Shown: positions 8,781-17,470, counted from the first letter of the stretch. The stretch is DNA of 64,000 bases from Planctomycetota bacterium (GCA_029260795.1 JAJDCO010000031.1:124001-188000); one strand, 5' to 3'. The notes: a model not told the origin generated them from the sequence alone. Numbers and translations are program-made.

Positions 8781-9943
8781 GCTCGGCTCCCCTCGGCGAT
8801 GTCGAGAGCCCGTGGGGCCACGACGGTCGGAGGCTCTTGCAGACAAACGTCCCCGAAGCGGCTCTCCTGGGCCGGAAGCGGTGTCTTCAATGCCTCCTCG
8901 GCGGTGGCTTCCAGCTCGGTGGCCACCTCCTCCTCGAGGGCGCTGATCCCGTCGGCGTCGGCCATGCCGATGTCGATCACGTACTGGCGGAACCTGTGAA
9001 TCGGGTCGATGGCCGACTCGTCGCCGTTGCCGCTCGGCTTCGGCCGCACGGCCTCGATCAAAGACGGTCCGGCGCCGCGTCGAGCGTGCGATGCAGCATC
9101 CCGGCTCGCCTTGACCATCGCGAAGATGTCGGTTCCGTCGACGCGAGCGGACGCGATGCCGTGGGCCTTGGCGTGTGCCACCAGCATCGGGTTGGCCGCG
9201 GCCACTCCCCGGCTTTGGGTCGCGACGAACAAGACCGGTGCCTTGGTGCGGCGAGCGACGTCGAGAGCGGTGTGGAAGTCCGGGGTCGATCCGGCCGCCG
9301 GTCCACAGGTCGCGACCGCGAGCTGATGCTCGCCGCGCAGGCGCATTCCGAGGGCGCAACCGGCCGCATGGACCAAGTGTGTCGCTCGAGCGTTGGAGGG
9401 CGGGAGCACGTGATGTGCAGGATGGCCGGACTGCGCGGGAAGCTGTCGGCCGCGAGCCGGGTCGTTGGCGTTGCCGAGGATGGCATCCAGCACCTCACGC
9501 GGCGTGGCGCCGCGGAGCAAAGGAATGCTCATATGACGGAATGATGGGAAGATCCAGTCGCCGTCGCGAGTGGCTCCGATGGTGGCGAGGTCGACGACCT
9601 CGTTCCCGGCCGAGGGCACGTAGAACCGGAGCCGCCCCGACCCGTGCCAGCGCTCGCATTGCTCGTCTAGCCCCCGCGCGATCAGCAGCGTGCGGTACCA
9701 GCTCCTGAGGGTGGCGGGATCGAGGGAGAGGCGCTCGTGAATGGGCTCCTCGGTCCGGCGTCCGGGAGGCGGCAGCCAGGTCAAGACCGATCCCGATCCT
9801 GCACCTCGACCGGAGCTTCTCGAACGGTTGCCGCGGCCGCCGCCTTCGCGAGCACGGCGCTCGGGGCTCCCGTCGCGATCCGCGGTCGATCGTCCTCGCG
9901 ACGATCGCGTGCGGCGCCTCGAATCTCCCCGTCCTTCACTCAT
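8777..9943 (-). CDS. 2-oxoacid dehydrogenase E1 alpha-like subunit with degenerate thiamine-diphosphate motif
   Basis: 388 residues. The fold matches E1 alpha: WYRTLLIARGLDEQ, a GRQLPA segment, and VRVDGTD-like ARVDGTDIFAM. However, the expected Gly-Asp-Gly that binds Mg-ThDP reads G-P-A (residues 214-216 in CGPAAG), and the downstream Asn-Asn reads Thr-Gln (about 242-243, in FVATQ). The usual Gly-His-Ser loop is also absent. It is therefore likely unable to bind ThDP in the standard way. Residues 1-55 form a basic, Arg/Gly/Ser-rich, probably disordered extension; the ATG at 9943 has GAGGA 6 nt upstream, so this extension is probably translated. It lies 27 nt after lipA and overlaps E1 beta by 4 nt. 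The gene is intact, so its role is structural, altered or unknown. Confidence 0.85.
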   Translation of the reverse strand: MSEGRGDSRRRTRSSRGRSTADRDGSPERRAREGGGRGNRSRSSGRGAGSGSVLTWLPPPGRRTEEPIHERLSLDPATLRSWYRTLLIARGLDEQCERWHGSGRLRFYVPSAGNEVVDLATIGATRDGDWIFPSFRHMSIPLLRGATPREVLDAILGNANDPARGRQLPAQSGHPAHHVLPPSNARATHLVHAAGCALGMRLRGEHQLAVATCGPAAGSTPDFHTALDVARRTKAPVLFVATQSRGVAAANPMLVAHAKAHGIASARVDGTDIFAMVKASRDAASHARRGAGPSLIEAVRPKPSGNGDESAIDPIHRFRQYVIDIGMADADGISALEEEVATELEATAEEALKTPLPAQESRFGDVCLQEPPTVVAPRALDIAEGSRA

Positions 9944-9970
9944 GCTGCGTCCTCTTTCTCCTCGCTTGCG

Positions 9971-10909
9971 TCAGCCCGTCGAGCCGAGCTCGTTCGCGGC
10001 TCGCTCGGTGCGAATCAGGTTCTCGACGAAGAGCTCGCCCGCGCGGTACGAGCTGCGCACCAGCGGCCCCGACGCGACGAAGCGGAAGCCCCGAGACTCG
10101 CCTTGCTCGCGCAGCTCTTCGAACTCCTCCGGCGGCACGAAGCGCTCGACCGGAAGGTGCTGCCAGGTGGGTTGCAGGTACTGACCGAGCGTCAGAATGT
10201 CGACGTCGTGAGCCCGCAGCTCTTCCATCGCGGCGACCAGCTCCTCGTGAGTCTCTCCGAGTCCCAGCATGATCGAAGTCTTGGTGAAGAGGCCGGCGTT
10301 TGCACGCTTCACGTGTTCGAGCACGGCCAGGCTCTGGTCGAAGTTGGCGCGGTAGTCGCGCACCTTCGGAGTCAGCCGGCGCACCGTCTCGACGTTGTGC
10401 GCAATCACCTCGGGGCGCGCGGCGATCAGATGGTCGATGGCGCGCTCGTCTCCGCGGAAGTCCGGGATCAGGACCTCGACCAAGATGCTCGGATCGGCCT
10501 CATGGATGCGTCGCACGGTCTCGGCAAAGTGCGGAGCGCCTTGATCCTCGAGGTCGTCGCGATTCACCGACGTGAGCACGACGTAGCGCAGCTTCATCTC
10601 GGCGACGGCTTCGGCCACCTTGCGCGGCTCGTCCGCGTCCAATCGGCCCTTGGGATTGCCCGACATCACGGCGCAGAAGCGACAGGCCCGCGTGCAAACG
10701 TCGCCGAGCAGCATGAAGGTGGCGGTGCCACCGCTCCAGCACTCGCTCAGGTTCGGACAGCGCGCTTCCTCGCAGACCGTGTGCAGCGTGCGCTGGCGGA
10801 GCACATCCTTGATGTGGACGAAGTTCTCGCCACCGGGCGGACGGATCTTCAGCCAGGCGGGCTTGCGGGGCACGGCGGGAGCCGAGCGGGGTTTGACCTT
10901 CGGCCTCAC
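9971..10909 (-). CDS. lipA: Lipoyl synthase
   Basis: 312 residues from a GTG with a strong GGAGGAG site. This is a radical-SAM enzyme that inserts two sulfurs into octanoyl groups on lipoyl domains. The auxiliary 4Fe-4S cluster cysteines are C46, C51 and C57 (VCEEARCPNLSEC). The SAM cluster motif CxxxCxxC is C72, C76, C79. LipA-typical blocks TSVNRDDLEDQGA and GLGETHEE follow, and the C-terminal Ser-Ser-Tyr (VRSSYRAGE) is conserved in the family. It sits directly before the E1-E2-E3 genes that need lipoate and after Fe-S assembly genes that supply its clusters. No lipB is in the window. Confidence 0.96.
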   Translation of the reverse strand: MRPKVKPRSAPAVPRKPAWLKIRPPGGENFVHIKDVLRQRTLHTVCEEARCPNLSECWSGGTATFMLLGDVCTRACRFCAVMSGNPKGRLDADEPRKVAEAVAEMKLRYVVLTSVNRDDLEDQGAPHFAETVRRIHEADPSILVEVLIPDFRGDERAIDHLIAARPEVIAHNVETVRRLTPKVRDYRANFDQSLAVLEHVKRANAGLFTKTSIMLGLGETHEELVAAMEELRAHDVDILTLGQYLQPTWQHLPVERFVPPEEFEELREQGESRGFRFVASGPLVRSSYRAGELFVENLIRTERAANELGSTG

Positions 10910-11219
10910 GTCATCTCCTCCTCACCCGAAAGCCGTCGAAGGTCCGCGAGGGACGAGGCCGGGCCGGAGGCGGGGGCTCGGTCGCTGCTCGGGTGTAAGT
11001 TTCTGGCGCAGTGCGAGATAGTCGCTCAAAGGCGCCGGAGAAAGGTCTGCTACGATACGGGGCCGCCGCCGGGCATGTCAATGCCTTTCAGGCGGTCGAG
11101 GACGGGGGCAGGGACGGGAGGGCGCTGCGTCCAGAAGCGGCGGTTCTCGCCACTCCCGAACATCAAGGCCCGGGCCGGGGTCGACGCGGAGTGAGTGCCT
11201 ATCGGCTCGCGAGGCGAGC
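10910..11219. other. Intergenic region between the IscA/ErpA gene and lipA
   Basis: About 310 nt with no convincing gene on either strand. It contains a short inverted repeat at its right end (listed separately) and weak -10-like sequences on the minus strand (TATCGT near 11049). It may carry a lipA promoter, but none is strong. Confidence 0.4.
11205..11219 (-). terminator. Small hairpin directly after the IscA/ErpA stop codon
   Basis: GCTCGC and GCGAGC form a 6-bp perfect stem with a 3-nt loop, starting 1 nt past the stop of the Fe-S carrier gene on the minus strand. No T-run follows, so if it acts it is a weak or Rho-assisted end, or just an mRNA-stabilising hairpin. Confidence 0.3.
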
Positions 11220-11546
11220 TCAGACGTCGAAGCTGATGCCGCAGCCGCAGGTGCCCGACGCATTCGGGTTGCTGAACAGGAAGCCACGGCGAGTGAGGCT
11301 GTCCTCGAAGTCGACCGTCGTGTTGACCACGTAGAGCAAGGCTGCCTTGTCGACGAAGACGGGCACGCCGTTCGACTCGAAGACGTTGTCGCCTTCGCTC
11401 GGACCCTGGGCAAAGTCGATCACGTACTCGAATCCCGAGCAGCCGCCGCTCTTGACGCCGAGCCGGAGGCCGGTCGCCTCTGGCATGTCCTGCTCCGAGC
11501 GGATCTTCCGGAACTCCTTCACGGCGCGTTCGGTGAGATTGATCAT
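11220..11546 (-). CDS. erpA: IscA/ErpA/SufA-type iron-sulfur cluster carrier (HesB family)
   Basis: 108 residues, the family's usual length. The three cluster-binding cysteines are visible: C36 in SGGCSGFEY and C100/C102 in SGTCGCGISF at the C-terminus. Such A-type carriers take Fe-S clusters from a scaffold and hand them to targets such as LipA and IspG/IspH. It lies between iscS and lipA on the same strand, which suggests a role in maturing LipA. IscA, SufA and ErpA cannot be told apart with certainty by eye, so the symbol is tentative. A weak -10-like TATAAG at 11616-11621 lies upstream; no strong ribosome site is seen. Confidence 0.9.
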   Translation of the reverse strand: MINLTERAVKEFRKIRSEQDMPEATGLRLGVKSGGCSGFEYVIDFAQGPSEGDNVFESNGVPVFVDKAALLYVVNTTVDFEDSLTRRGFLFSNPNASGTCGCGISFDV

Positions 11547-11702
11547 CGGGTTCTATGCTTCTCGCTGGTCAGGGAGCGCTCGGGGGCCGGCAACAGCGCC
11601 GGCTGAGACGAAGCGCTTATAGAAGACGAATCGGTTCGGGGCACGCTCCGGCAAGAGCATCCCCACGGATCCGGCTCCGAATACTCACCAGACGATGATA
11701 CC

Positions 11703-12899
11703 TCAAGAGCCGGCGTCGACCCCACCCCGATTCGCCACCTCCCAGCGCGGCGATGCCCCGCGAATCGCCCCGATCGCCGCCTCAAAGAGCTCGCCGGCCC
11801 GATCGATCTCGGCCTCCGTCGTGAAGCGGCCCAGACCGAAGCGGATCGTCCAATCCGCCTCCTCCTTGCTGGCGCCCAGCGCCTGGATCACGTGCGAGGG
11901 GCTGGGATCGGCCGACGTACACGCCGAGCCCGACGAGACCGCGACGTCGCGCACCTGCATCATCAGAGTGCTCGACGGCACATAACTAAATGTCACACTG
12001 GAGTTTCCGGCAAGGCGAGCGGCGAGGTCCCCGCGTCGTTGAGTCCGAGGAAGGGCGAGCAGTCGGCTCTCCAGCCGATCCCGGAGGCTTCCGATGCGCT
12101 CGGTATCCGACGCCATCTCCTCGGCCGCGATCCGGGCTGCCTCACCGAGCCCCACGATCCCCGGGACGTCGAGCGTGCCCGACCTCATACCGCGCTCGTG
12201 GCCACCCCCGTGCATCTGGGCCGAGAGCCGAACCTTGGGATCGTGCCCGCGAACGTACAGCGCGCCGACGCCTTTCGGCCCGTAGATCTTGTGCGACGAG
12301 ATCGCGAGCAGGTCGATCCCGAGCGCCTCGACGTTGAGCGGGATCTTGCCGAAGGCCTGAGCGGCGTCGGTGAGGAGGAGGACGCCGGCTCGGCGCGTGA
12401 TCTGCCCGATGTCGGCCAGGGGGGCGAGGGTGCCGATCTCGTTGTTGGCCGCCATTACGGCGACGAGGATGGTGTCGTCGTCGATGGCGTCGGCGAGGGC
12501 CTCCAGGTCGACGTGGCCCAACGCATCGACGCCGAGGCGAGTGATGCGCGCGCCGCGGCCCTCGAGCTCGAGGCACGTGTCGAGGACGGCCTTGTGCTCG
12601 GTGGCGACCGTGACGATGTGATCACCCTTGCGGCGAGCGGCTTCGAAGACGCCCTTGAGACCGAGGTTGAGGGCTTCGGTCGCTCCGCTGGTGAAGACGA
12701 TCTCGCTCGGATCGGCCCCGATCAGTTTGGCGACGAGGCCGCGCGCGCGATCGACGGCCGCCTTGGCCTGGAGCCCGAACACGTGGCTGTGGCTGGCCGC
12801 GTTGCCGAAGTGCTCCTGGAAGTAGGGCAGCATCGCGTCGAGAACGCGCGGGTCCAGGGGCGTCGTCGCGTGGCAGTCGAGATAGATCGGCGGTTCCAT
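11703..12899 (-). CDS. iscS: Cysteine desulfurase
   Basis: 398 residues. This PLP enzyme strips sulfur from cysteine as a protein persulfide for Fe-S clusters and other thio-cofactors. Key residues: H102 (TEHKAV), the PLP lysine K204 in SSHKIYGPKG, and the catalytic cysteine C327 in the SSGSACTS loop, which is the long-loop IscS/NifS group-I form. N-terminal YLDCHATTPLDP is typical. AAGGG lies 4 nt before the ATG. No scaffold gene (iscU or nifU) is adjacent, and the next gene is an A-type carrier. It is divergent from the ygfZ-like gene, with 128 nt between the starts. Confidence 0.95.
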   Translation of the reverse strand: MEPPIYLDCHATTPLDPRVLDAMLPYFQEHFGNAASHSHVFGLQAKAAVDRARGLVAKLIGADPSEIVFTSGATEALNLGLKGVFEAARRKGDHIVTVATEHKAVLDTCLELEGRGARITRLGVDALGHVDLEALADAIDDDTILVAVMAANNEIGTLAPLADIGQITRRAGVLLLTDAAQAFGKIPLNVEALGIDLLAISSHKIYGPKGVGALYVRGHDPKVRLSAQMHGGGHERGMRSGTLDVPGIVGLGEAARIAAEEMASDTERIGSLRDRLESRLLALPRTQRRGDLAARLAGNSSVTFSYVPSSTLMMQVRDVAVSSGSACTSADPSPSHVIQALGASKEEADWTIRFGLGRFTTEAEIDRAGELFEAAIGAIRGASPRWEVANRGGVDAGS

Positions 12900-13027
12900 G
12901 AAGCCCTTCTAGCGGAGCGGGATGGCTTGCGGGCAGGATGTTGCATGCCGGAGCGACGAAGTTATCAAAGCGGGCGGCGTCGTGCAGCGCGTTGAATCCC
13001 GTTCCGTACCACCACTGCGAGGAATCC

Positions 13028-14086
13028 ATGAGCGAGTCGCCGTTGAAGAGCCGACACGGAGCGGCCGGTGCGGGCACCGGCCTCGAGGACGGAGTCGAGG
13101 TCACGCTGGACTTCGGGGACGTCGCCGCCGAGCGACGCGCCATCGTCGAGGCGGCCGGCCTGCTCGATCTGTCCGATCGCGCTCTGCTGCAGTTCGAGGG
13201 ACCCGACGCCGCGCGCTTCTTGCACAACATGTCGACGCAGGACATCCAGGGGCTCGCCGTCGGACGAGCGGCCTACATGGTGTTCGCCACCAAGAAGGGC
13301 AAGATGATCAGTGATGCGCACGTGCTGCGCGTCGCCGACGAGTCGTTCCTCGTCGAGCTGCCCGGCTCTCGCGTCGAGCCGCTGACGGGCACGCTCGGCA
13401 AGTACATCGCCCTCGAGAATGCCGAGCTCATCGATCGCTCCGGCGAGCTCGGTGAGCTGCTCGTCACGGGACCGGCCGCCGTCGAGGAACTGACAAAGGC
13501 CGGCATCGCGGCGAGCGACCTCGAGGTCTTCGATCACCGGGAAGCGGATCTCGGTGGGATCACCGTCCGCGTCCTGCGCCCGGAGCCCTGGACGGGACAG
13601 CCGACAATGCTGTTGATCACCTCGCGCGAGCGCCTCGCCGACGTGTGGGATCACTTCGTCGAAGCCGGGGCGTCGGCCGGCTTGCGCCCGATCGGTCGCA
13701 CGGCCTTTCACGCCGCGCGCGTCGAGGCGGGCTTTCCCTGGTTCGGCATCGATATGGACGAGGAGCGCTTGCCCATGGAGGCCGGTCTCGAGCCGCGCGC
13801 GATCTCGTACACCAAGGGCTGCTACGTCGGCCAAGAGGTGATCGCTCGCGTGAAGTACAAGGGCCACGTCAACCGGCATCTGGTGCGGCTCGCGGTCGAA
13901 GGTGCGGCTGCCGTCGACATCGGTGCCGAGGTGCGGCTTGGTGACGACACCATCGGTCAGGTGACGAGCGCGGCGCCGGCGTTCGGCACGGAGCGCTCCG
14001 CGGCCCTCGCCTATCTCAAGCACGGCCACGAGGCGAGCGGAACGGCAGTGCAGATCGGCGATCGAGAGGCGGTGGTCATCGTCTGA
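13028..14086 (+). CDS. ygfZ: YgfZ/GcvT-domain folate-binding protein
   Basis: 352 residues from the ATG at 13028, which has GAGGA 4 nt upstream; an in-frame start at 12938 is less likely. The signature KGCYVGQE (around residue 260-267) identifies the YgfZ group, whose cysteine is essential in E. coli. N-terminal GcvT-like features (DLSDRALLQFEGPDAARFLHNMSTQD) match tetrahydrofolate-binding proteins. In E. coli YgfZ helps keep or repair Fe-S clusters in certain enzymes, including radical-SAM proteins. Its divergent position next to iscS-erpA-lipA fits that role. It is not GcvT itself, because no other glycine-cleavage genes are here and the KGCxxGQE motif is diagnostic. Confidence 0.92.
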   Translation: MSESPLKSRHGAAGAGTGLEDGVEVTLDFGDVAAERRAIVEAAGLLDLSDRALLQFEGPDAARFLHNMSTQDIQGLAVGRAAYMVFATKKGKMISDAHVLRVADESFLVELPGSRVEPLTGTLGKYIALENAELIDRSGELGELLVTGPAAVEELTKAGIAASDLEVFDHREADLGGITVRVLRPEPWTGQPTMLLITSRERLADVWDHFVEAGASAGLRPIGRTAFHAARVEAGFPWFGIDMDEERLPMEAGLEPRAISYTKGCYVGQEVIARVKYKGHVNRHLVRLAVEGAAAVDIGAEVRLGDDTIGQVTSAAPAFGTERSAALAYLKHGHEASGTAVQIGDREAVVIV

Positions 14087-14401
14087 GTCCTGGCGTTGCA
14101 AAACGAAATGCTCCAGACCGTCCCCTCGGAGGCCCGAATTCATTCGGGTGGGAGGTCGTTCGCTTTTCCGAAACCGTCGTGATCTGCCCATCGTGTCCGT
14201 CGGCTTCGCGTGACGATTACCGTCGGTGGCCTTGCGCTCTGGCACGTGCATGGGGTGCAGAGACCCGAATGAAGTTCGACAGGTCGCGCGACTGGATCCT
14301 CGTGGCCCAACGTTCCAAGTTGGGATCTGGAAGCACGTCGTTTGCAACGCTAGGTTCAAGACTGGGCCCGACTCTCACTCTAGCGCTCAGGAGCCTCTTT
14401 C
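14087..14401. other. Intergenic region before the HtrA gene
   Basis: 315 nt without a credible gene. It holds one copy of a dispersed 41-nt repeat (14145-14185, listed separately) and the ribosome site for the protease gene. No clear sigma-70 promoter is seen. Confidence 0.4.
14145..14185 (+). repeat. Dispersed intergenic repeat, copy 1
   Basis: The first 20 nt (TCGGGTGGGAGGTCGTTCGC) are identical to 40884-40903 and the next 21 nt match at 16 positions, so 36 of 41 positions agree with copy 2. Both copies lie between genes, and TTCAT precedes each. No open frame is shared. Function unknown. Confidence 0.75.
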
Positions 14402-15541
14402 ATGTCGAAGCGACGACAAGACGTCGCGGGCGGTAGCCGGCTGGCGACGGTGTTCACGATGCTGCTGTTCACCGCGGCGGTTCTCTTGATCTGGGAACGC
14501 TTCATTCGCCCGGTCGGAGCGCTTCACGATCGCGACGCGCGACCGCGTGTCGTCGAGCCACGAGGGAAGCTCTCCGACTTCGAGCAGTCGACGATCGAGA
14601 TCTACAAGCAGGCGTCACCATCGGTCGTGCACGTCACGAATCTGGTGACTGGCCGAGACCGGCTGACGATGGACATCCTCGCCATCCCGCAGGGGACGGG
14701 CTCGGGGTTCCTCTGGGACGACCAAGGCTACGTCGTCACGAACTACCACGTCGTCGTCGGCGGGAAGGCCTTTCAAGTGACGCTGGCCGATCACTCGACC
14801 TACGAGGGGCGGCTCGTTGGCGAGGCGCCCCACAAAGACTTGGCCGTTCTCAAGATCGAAGCACCTCGCGACAAGCTGATTCCAATTCGCGTGGGCACTT
14901 CGGGCGATCTGCAAGTCGGCCAGATGGTTTACGCGATCGGCAATCCGTTCGGCCTCGACCAAACGCTCACGACGGGCGTCATCAGTGGTCTCGATCGTGA
15001 GGTGCGCTCGCCTCAGGACATCCCGATCCCAGGCGTCATCCAGAGTGATGCCGCCATCAACCCGGGCAACTCGGGCGGACCGCTCCTCGACAGCAATGGG
15101 CGGCTCATCGGCATCAACACCTCGATCCTGACGACGTCGGGTGTCTATGCGGGAATCGGATTCGCCGTGCCCGTCGACACGGTCAACCGGATCGTTCCCG
15201 AGATCATTCGCACCGGGCGGGCGGGACGCGCGGGTCTCGGGGTCCGGTTGCTGTCGGATCAAATGCGCCGTCAGCTGGGCTTCGATCGGGGAGCGTTGAT
15301 CGGCGAGGTCACGTCGGGAAGCCCGGCCGACCGTGCCGGACTGCAGGCGTCCTACCGCACTCGTCGCGGGATCGTTCCCGGCGACCTGATTCTCTCGGTC
15401 GACGATCGGAAGATCGAGTCCGTCGAGGATTTGTACTCGGTGCTGGCCAGCTACGCGGTGGGCGAGTCCGTGTCGCTGACGATCGTGCGGGAAGGAGATC
15501 GGGTCGAAGAGTCGCTGATCCTCGAGGACATCGATCGCTAG
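14402..15541 (+). CDS. Membrane-anchored HtrA/DegP-type serine protease with PDZ domain
   Basis: 379 residues. A single N-terminal membrane segment (about 15-32) anchors it with the protease outside the cytoplasmic membrane. The trypsin-like triad is H116 (TNYHVV), D146 (HKDLAVLKI) and S224 (NPGNSGGPLL). A single PDZ domain (about 275-375) follows, with GSPADRAGLQ and the PGDLILSVDDRKI carboxylate-binding region. HtrA proteins degrade misfolded envelope proteins. One PDZ domain makes it closer to DegS/HhoA than to DegP. AGGAG 8 nt before the ATG supports the start. Its stop lies 7 nt from the convergent GT-C gene, leaving no room for a separate terminator. Confidence 0.94.
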   Translation: MSKRRQDVAGGSRLATVFTMLLFTAAVLLIWERFIRPVGALHDRDARPRVVEPRGKLSDFEQSTIEIYKQASPSVVHVTNLVTGRDRLTMDILAIPQGTGSGFLWDDQGYVVTNYHVVVGGKAFQVTLADHSTYEGRLVGEAPHKDLAVLKIEAPRDKLIPIRVGTSGDLQVGQMVYAIGNPFGLDQTLTTGVISGLDREVRSPQDIPIPGVIQSDAAINPGNSGGPLLDSNGRLIGINTSILTTSGVYAGIGFAVPVDTVNRIVPEIIRTGRAGRAGLGVRLLSDQMRRQLGFDRGALIGEVTSGSPADRAGLQASYRTRRGIVPGDLILSVDDRKIESVEDLYSVLASYAVGESVSLTIVREGDRVEESLILEDIDR

Positions 15542-15548
15542 CGCGGTG

Positions 15549-17186
15549 TCACTTCGGTGAGGCAGTCAGGTCGAAGCGCACCTCGTAGAGAATCGAGCTC
15601 CCGATCCGCTCGATTGGATCGAAGCGCGTCGGTGCCCATTCGATGGTGGGCTGAAGATATCGCTGGCTCAGGCCGGCGAAGGCGTCGAGGAGGACGAAGC
15701 GGCAAGCGGTCCGCTCGATCTCGGCCAGGAAGCGCTCGGGATCGTCTTCGAGGGGAATCCCGGTCGTCGGGACCCGATTGAGTAAGGCCGTGAGCCGTGG
15801 CTTCCGGCACATCACGCGACCGCCGCCGCGTTGGCGAGCGATCTCACCGAGGATCAGGTACCCGGCCCAGACATGCTGAGCGGCCGCCACCATGTTCGCT
15901 TGGCGCCAAGAGCTGTACTCGGAGTAGCCGGCGAAGTCGAGCCGGAAGTGCTCCCCGTGAGCGATCTGAGCCTCATCGAAGCGCGCCCGGACACGGGGCG
16001 AGCTCTCGAACGCGTTGCCGACCAGCGTGAGCACGGCCACGATCGCGAGGGCCGCCGAGGCGAGCGATGTGCGTCGGGGCTGCTGGACCCAGCGCCGGGC
16101 GAGCCAGCCGACTCCAGCGACCGCGTAGAAGACGATGGCCGGCAGGATCGGGATCAAGAATCGAGGGCCGCTCCAGGGCCAGACGAGGAGGACTCCCAGG
16201 TAGAGCGGCACGATCCACTCGGCCGCACCGCGGCGCTCCCAGAAGCGGACCCCGTATCCGAGCGCGGCCGCGATGGCGGGAAGCATCATCCAGCTCTCGC
16301 CATGGGGTGCCAGGCGAACGACGGGTGCCACGAGCGTCCAGCCGATGAGCTTCGCGTAGATCGAGACGTTCTCGAGGATGCGCTCGAGGAATCCGAGCAG
16401 GCCGATCTGGCCGGCATCGTGGGTGTAGAGCTCGGACAGGAGCAGCTGATCGAAGTAGCTCGAGCTCGTGCCACCGACGAGGTGGTTCCGGAGCATCCAG
16501 GCGAGCACCGGGAGAAGGGCGAGCCCGAAGAAGGCGATCGCCTTGTGGGCTCGGTCGCGGTGGGCTCGTCTCGCGATCAGGAACAAGGCCCCGCCCACGA
16601 TGAAGGCCACACCGGCCGTGCGAATCAGCGTCGTGACGGCTCCGAGAGCGGCCGCGACCCAAAGACGCCGATCCTTCCAACGCTCGGCGCGCGCGTAACG
16701 ATCGAGAGCCAGGATGGTCAGCCAGCCGAAAGCGAGGCACGGGATCTCCGAGCGCAGCTGCCCGGTCGCCTCGACCACTGCCGGTGCCAAGCCGAGGATC
16801 CCCAGCCCGATCCAAGCGGCCGCTCGTCCCGCTTCGCCGCGCATCCATCGAAAGGCCAGAATCCCAGCCAGCACTCCGAGGGCGAGCACGAGCAGGTGCT
16901 CACCGCCGAACCCGTTACCCGGTAGCCACTGCAGAGGCATCAGCAGCAGCGGCCAACCAAAGGGGTACTGCGCATGCGCGGGCCCACCCGGTAAGTACAG
17001 GTCCCGGTATCCCTGGCCGGCGGCCAGCGATTGCGCCAACAGAAGGTACTCGGCTGAATCTCCACCGAGATCGCCGAGCTCCTCGGACCAACCGGAGCCG
17101 TGGACAAGGGCGAGGACGAGCACCATCACCAATCCGGCAATGAGCAACCCATCCGGCCGAACCTGGAGAGCCTGCTGGATCTTCAT
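15549..17186 (-). CDS. Polytopic membrane glycosyltransferase-like protein (GT-C fold, PMT/ArnT-like)
   Basis: 545 residues from the ATG at 17186; longer in-frame starts would run through a tandem repeat and give an Arg-rich, non-membrane leader. The first lumenal loop carries DLGGDSAEYLLLAQSLAAGQGY, with the acidic residue and Tyr/Gly pattern typical of polyprenyl-phosphate-sugar dependent GT-C enzymes. About ten hydrophobic segments follow, then a soluble C-terminal domain (about 400-545). Such enzymes move sugars from lipid carriers to proteins or lipids outside the membrane. The acceptor is unknown. It converges on the HtrA gene. Motifs are weak enough that the family call, not the reaction, is the safe statement. 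Confidence 0.72.
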   Translation of the reverse strand: MKIQQALQVRPDGLLIAGLVMVLVLALVHGSGWSEELGDLGGDSAEYLLLAQSLAAGQGYRDLYLPGGPAHAQYPFGWPLLLMPLQWLPGNGFGGEHLLVLALGVLAGILAFRWMRGEAGRAAAWIGLGILGLAPAVVEATGQLRSEIPCLAFGWLTILALDRYARAERWKDRRLWVAAALGAVTTLIRTAGVAFIVGGALFLIARRAHRDRAHKAIAFFGLALLPVLAWMLRNHLVGGTSSSYFDQLLLSELYTHDAGQIGLLGFLERILENVSIYAKLIGWTLVAPVVRLAPHGESWMMLPAIAAALGYGVRFWERRGAAEWIVPLYLGVLLVWPWSGPRFLIPILPAIVFYAVAGVGWLARRWVQQPRRTSLASAALAIVAVLTLVGNAFESSPRVRARFDEAQIAHGEHFRLDFAGYSEYSSWRQANMVAAAQHVWAGYLILGEIARQRGGGRVMCRKPRLTALLNRVPTTGIPLEDDPERFLAEIERTACRFVLLDAFAGLSQRYLQPTIEWAPTRFDPIERIGSSILYEVRFDLTASPK

Positions 17187-17223
17187 GCCCTCGATATCGG
17201 ACCGGGCCCGCATTCGGCTTGAG

Positions 17224-17308
17224 AATCGCGCTTGCTGGGTGCAGTTGCCCGGCTGTCGACGGGAAGCACAGGAATCCCGCTTACTGGGTGCAGTTTCCCG
17301 GCTGTCGA
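17224..17308. repeat. Tandem 36-bp direct repeat upstream of the GT-C gene
   Basis: Two copies, 17224-17259 and 17273-17308, agree at 33 of 36 positions and repeat every 49 nt. Each ends in GGCTGTCGA. They sit between the divergent GT-C (start 17186) and PLD (start about 17471) genes, so they may be regulatory or a replication-slippage product. Confidence 0.75.
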
Positions 17309-17470
17309 TGAGCGCCTCGTCGCGCTGGGCGGGTCGAAGGACTTCGCGCCGCGTCACCGTGTGCGGCTCGGTTGGAAACCGCGACGTTGCCCTCAATTTA
17401 TGATCTCATCGGCGGGTGGCAGTGGTTCATCTCGATCGCGAGATCGATGGGCGACTCTCCGGCGAGGATC

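Noticed and set aside
12965..14359. 464-codon minus-strand open frame opposite ygfZ
   Set aside because: Antisense to a gene with the KGCYVGQE signature. No recognisable motif and no ribosome site.
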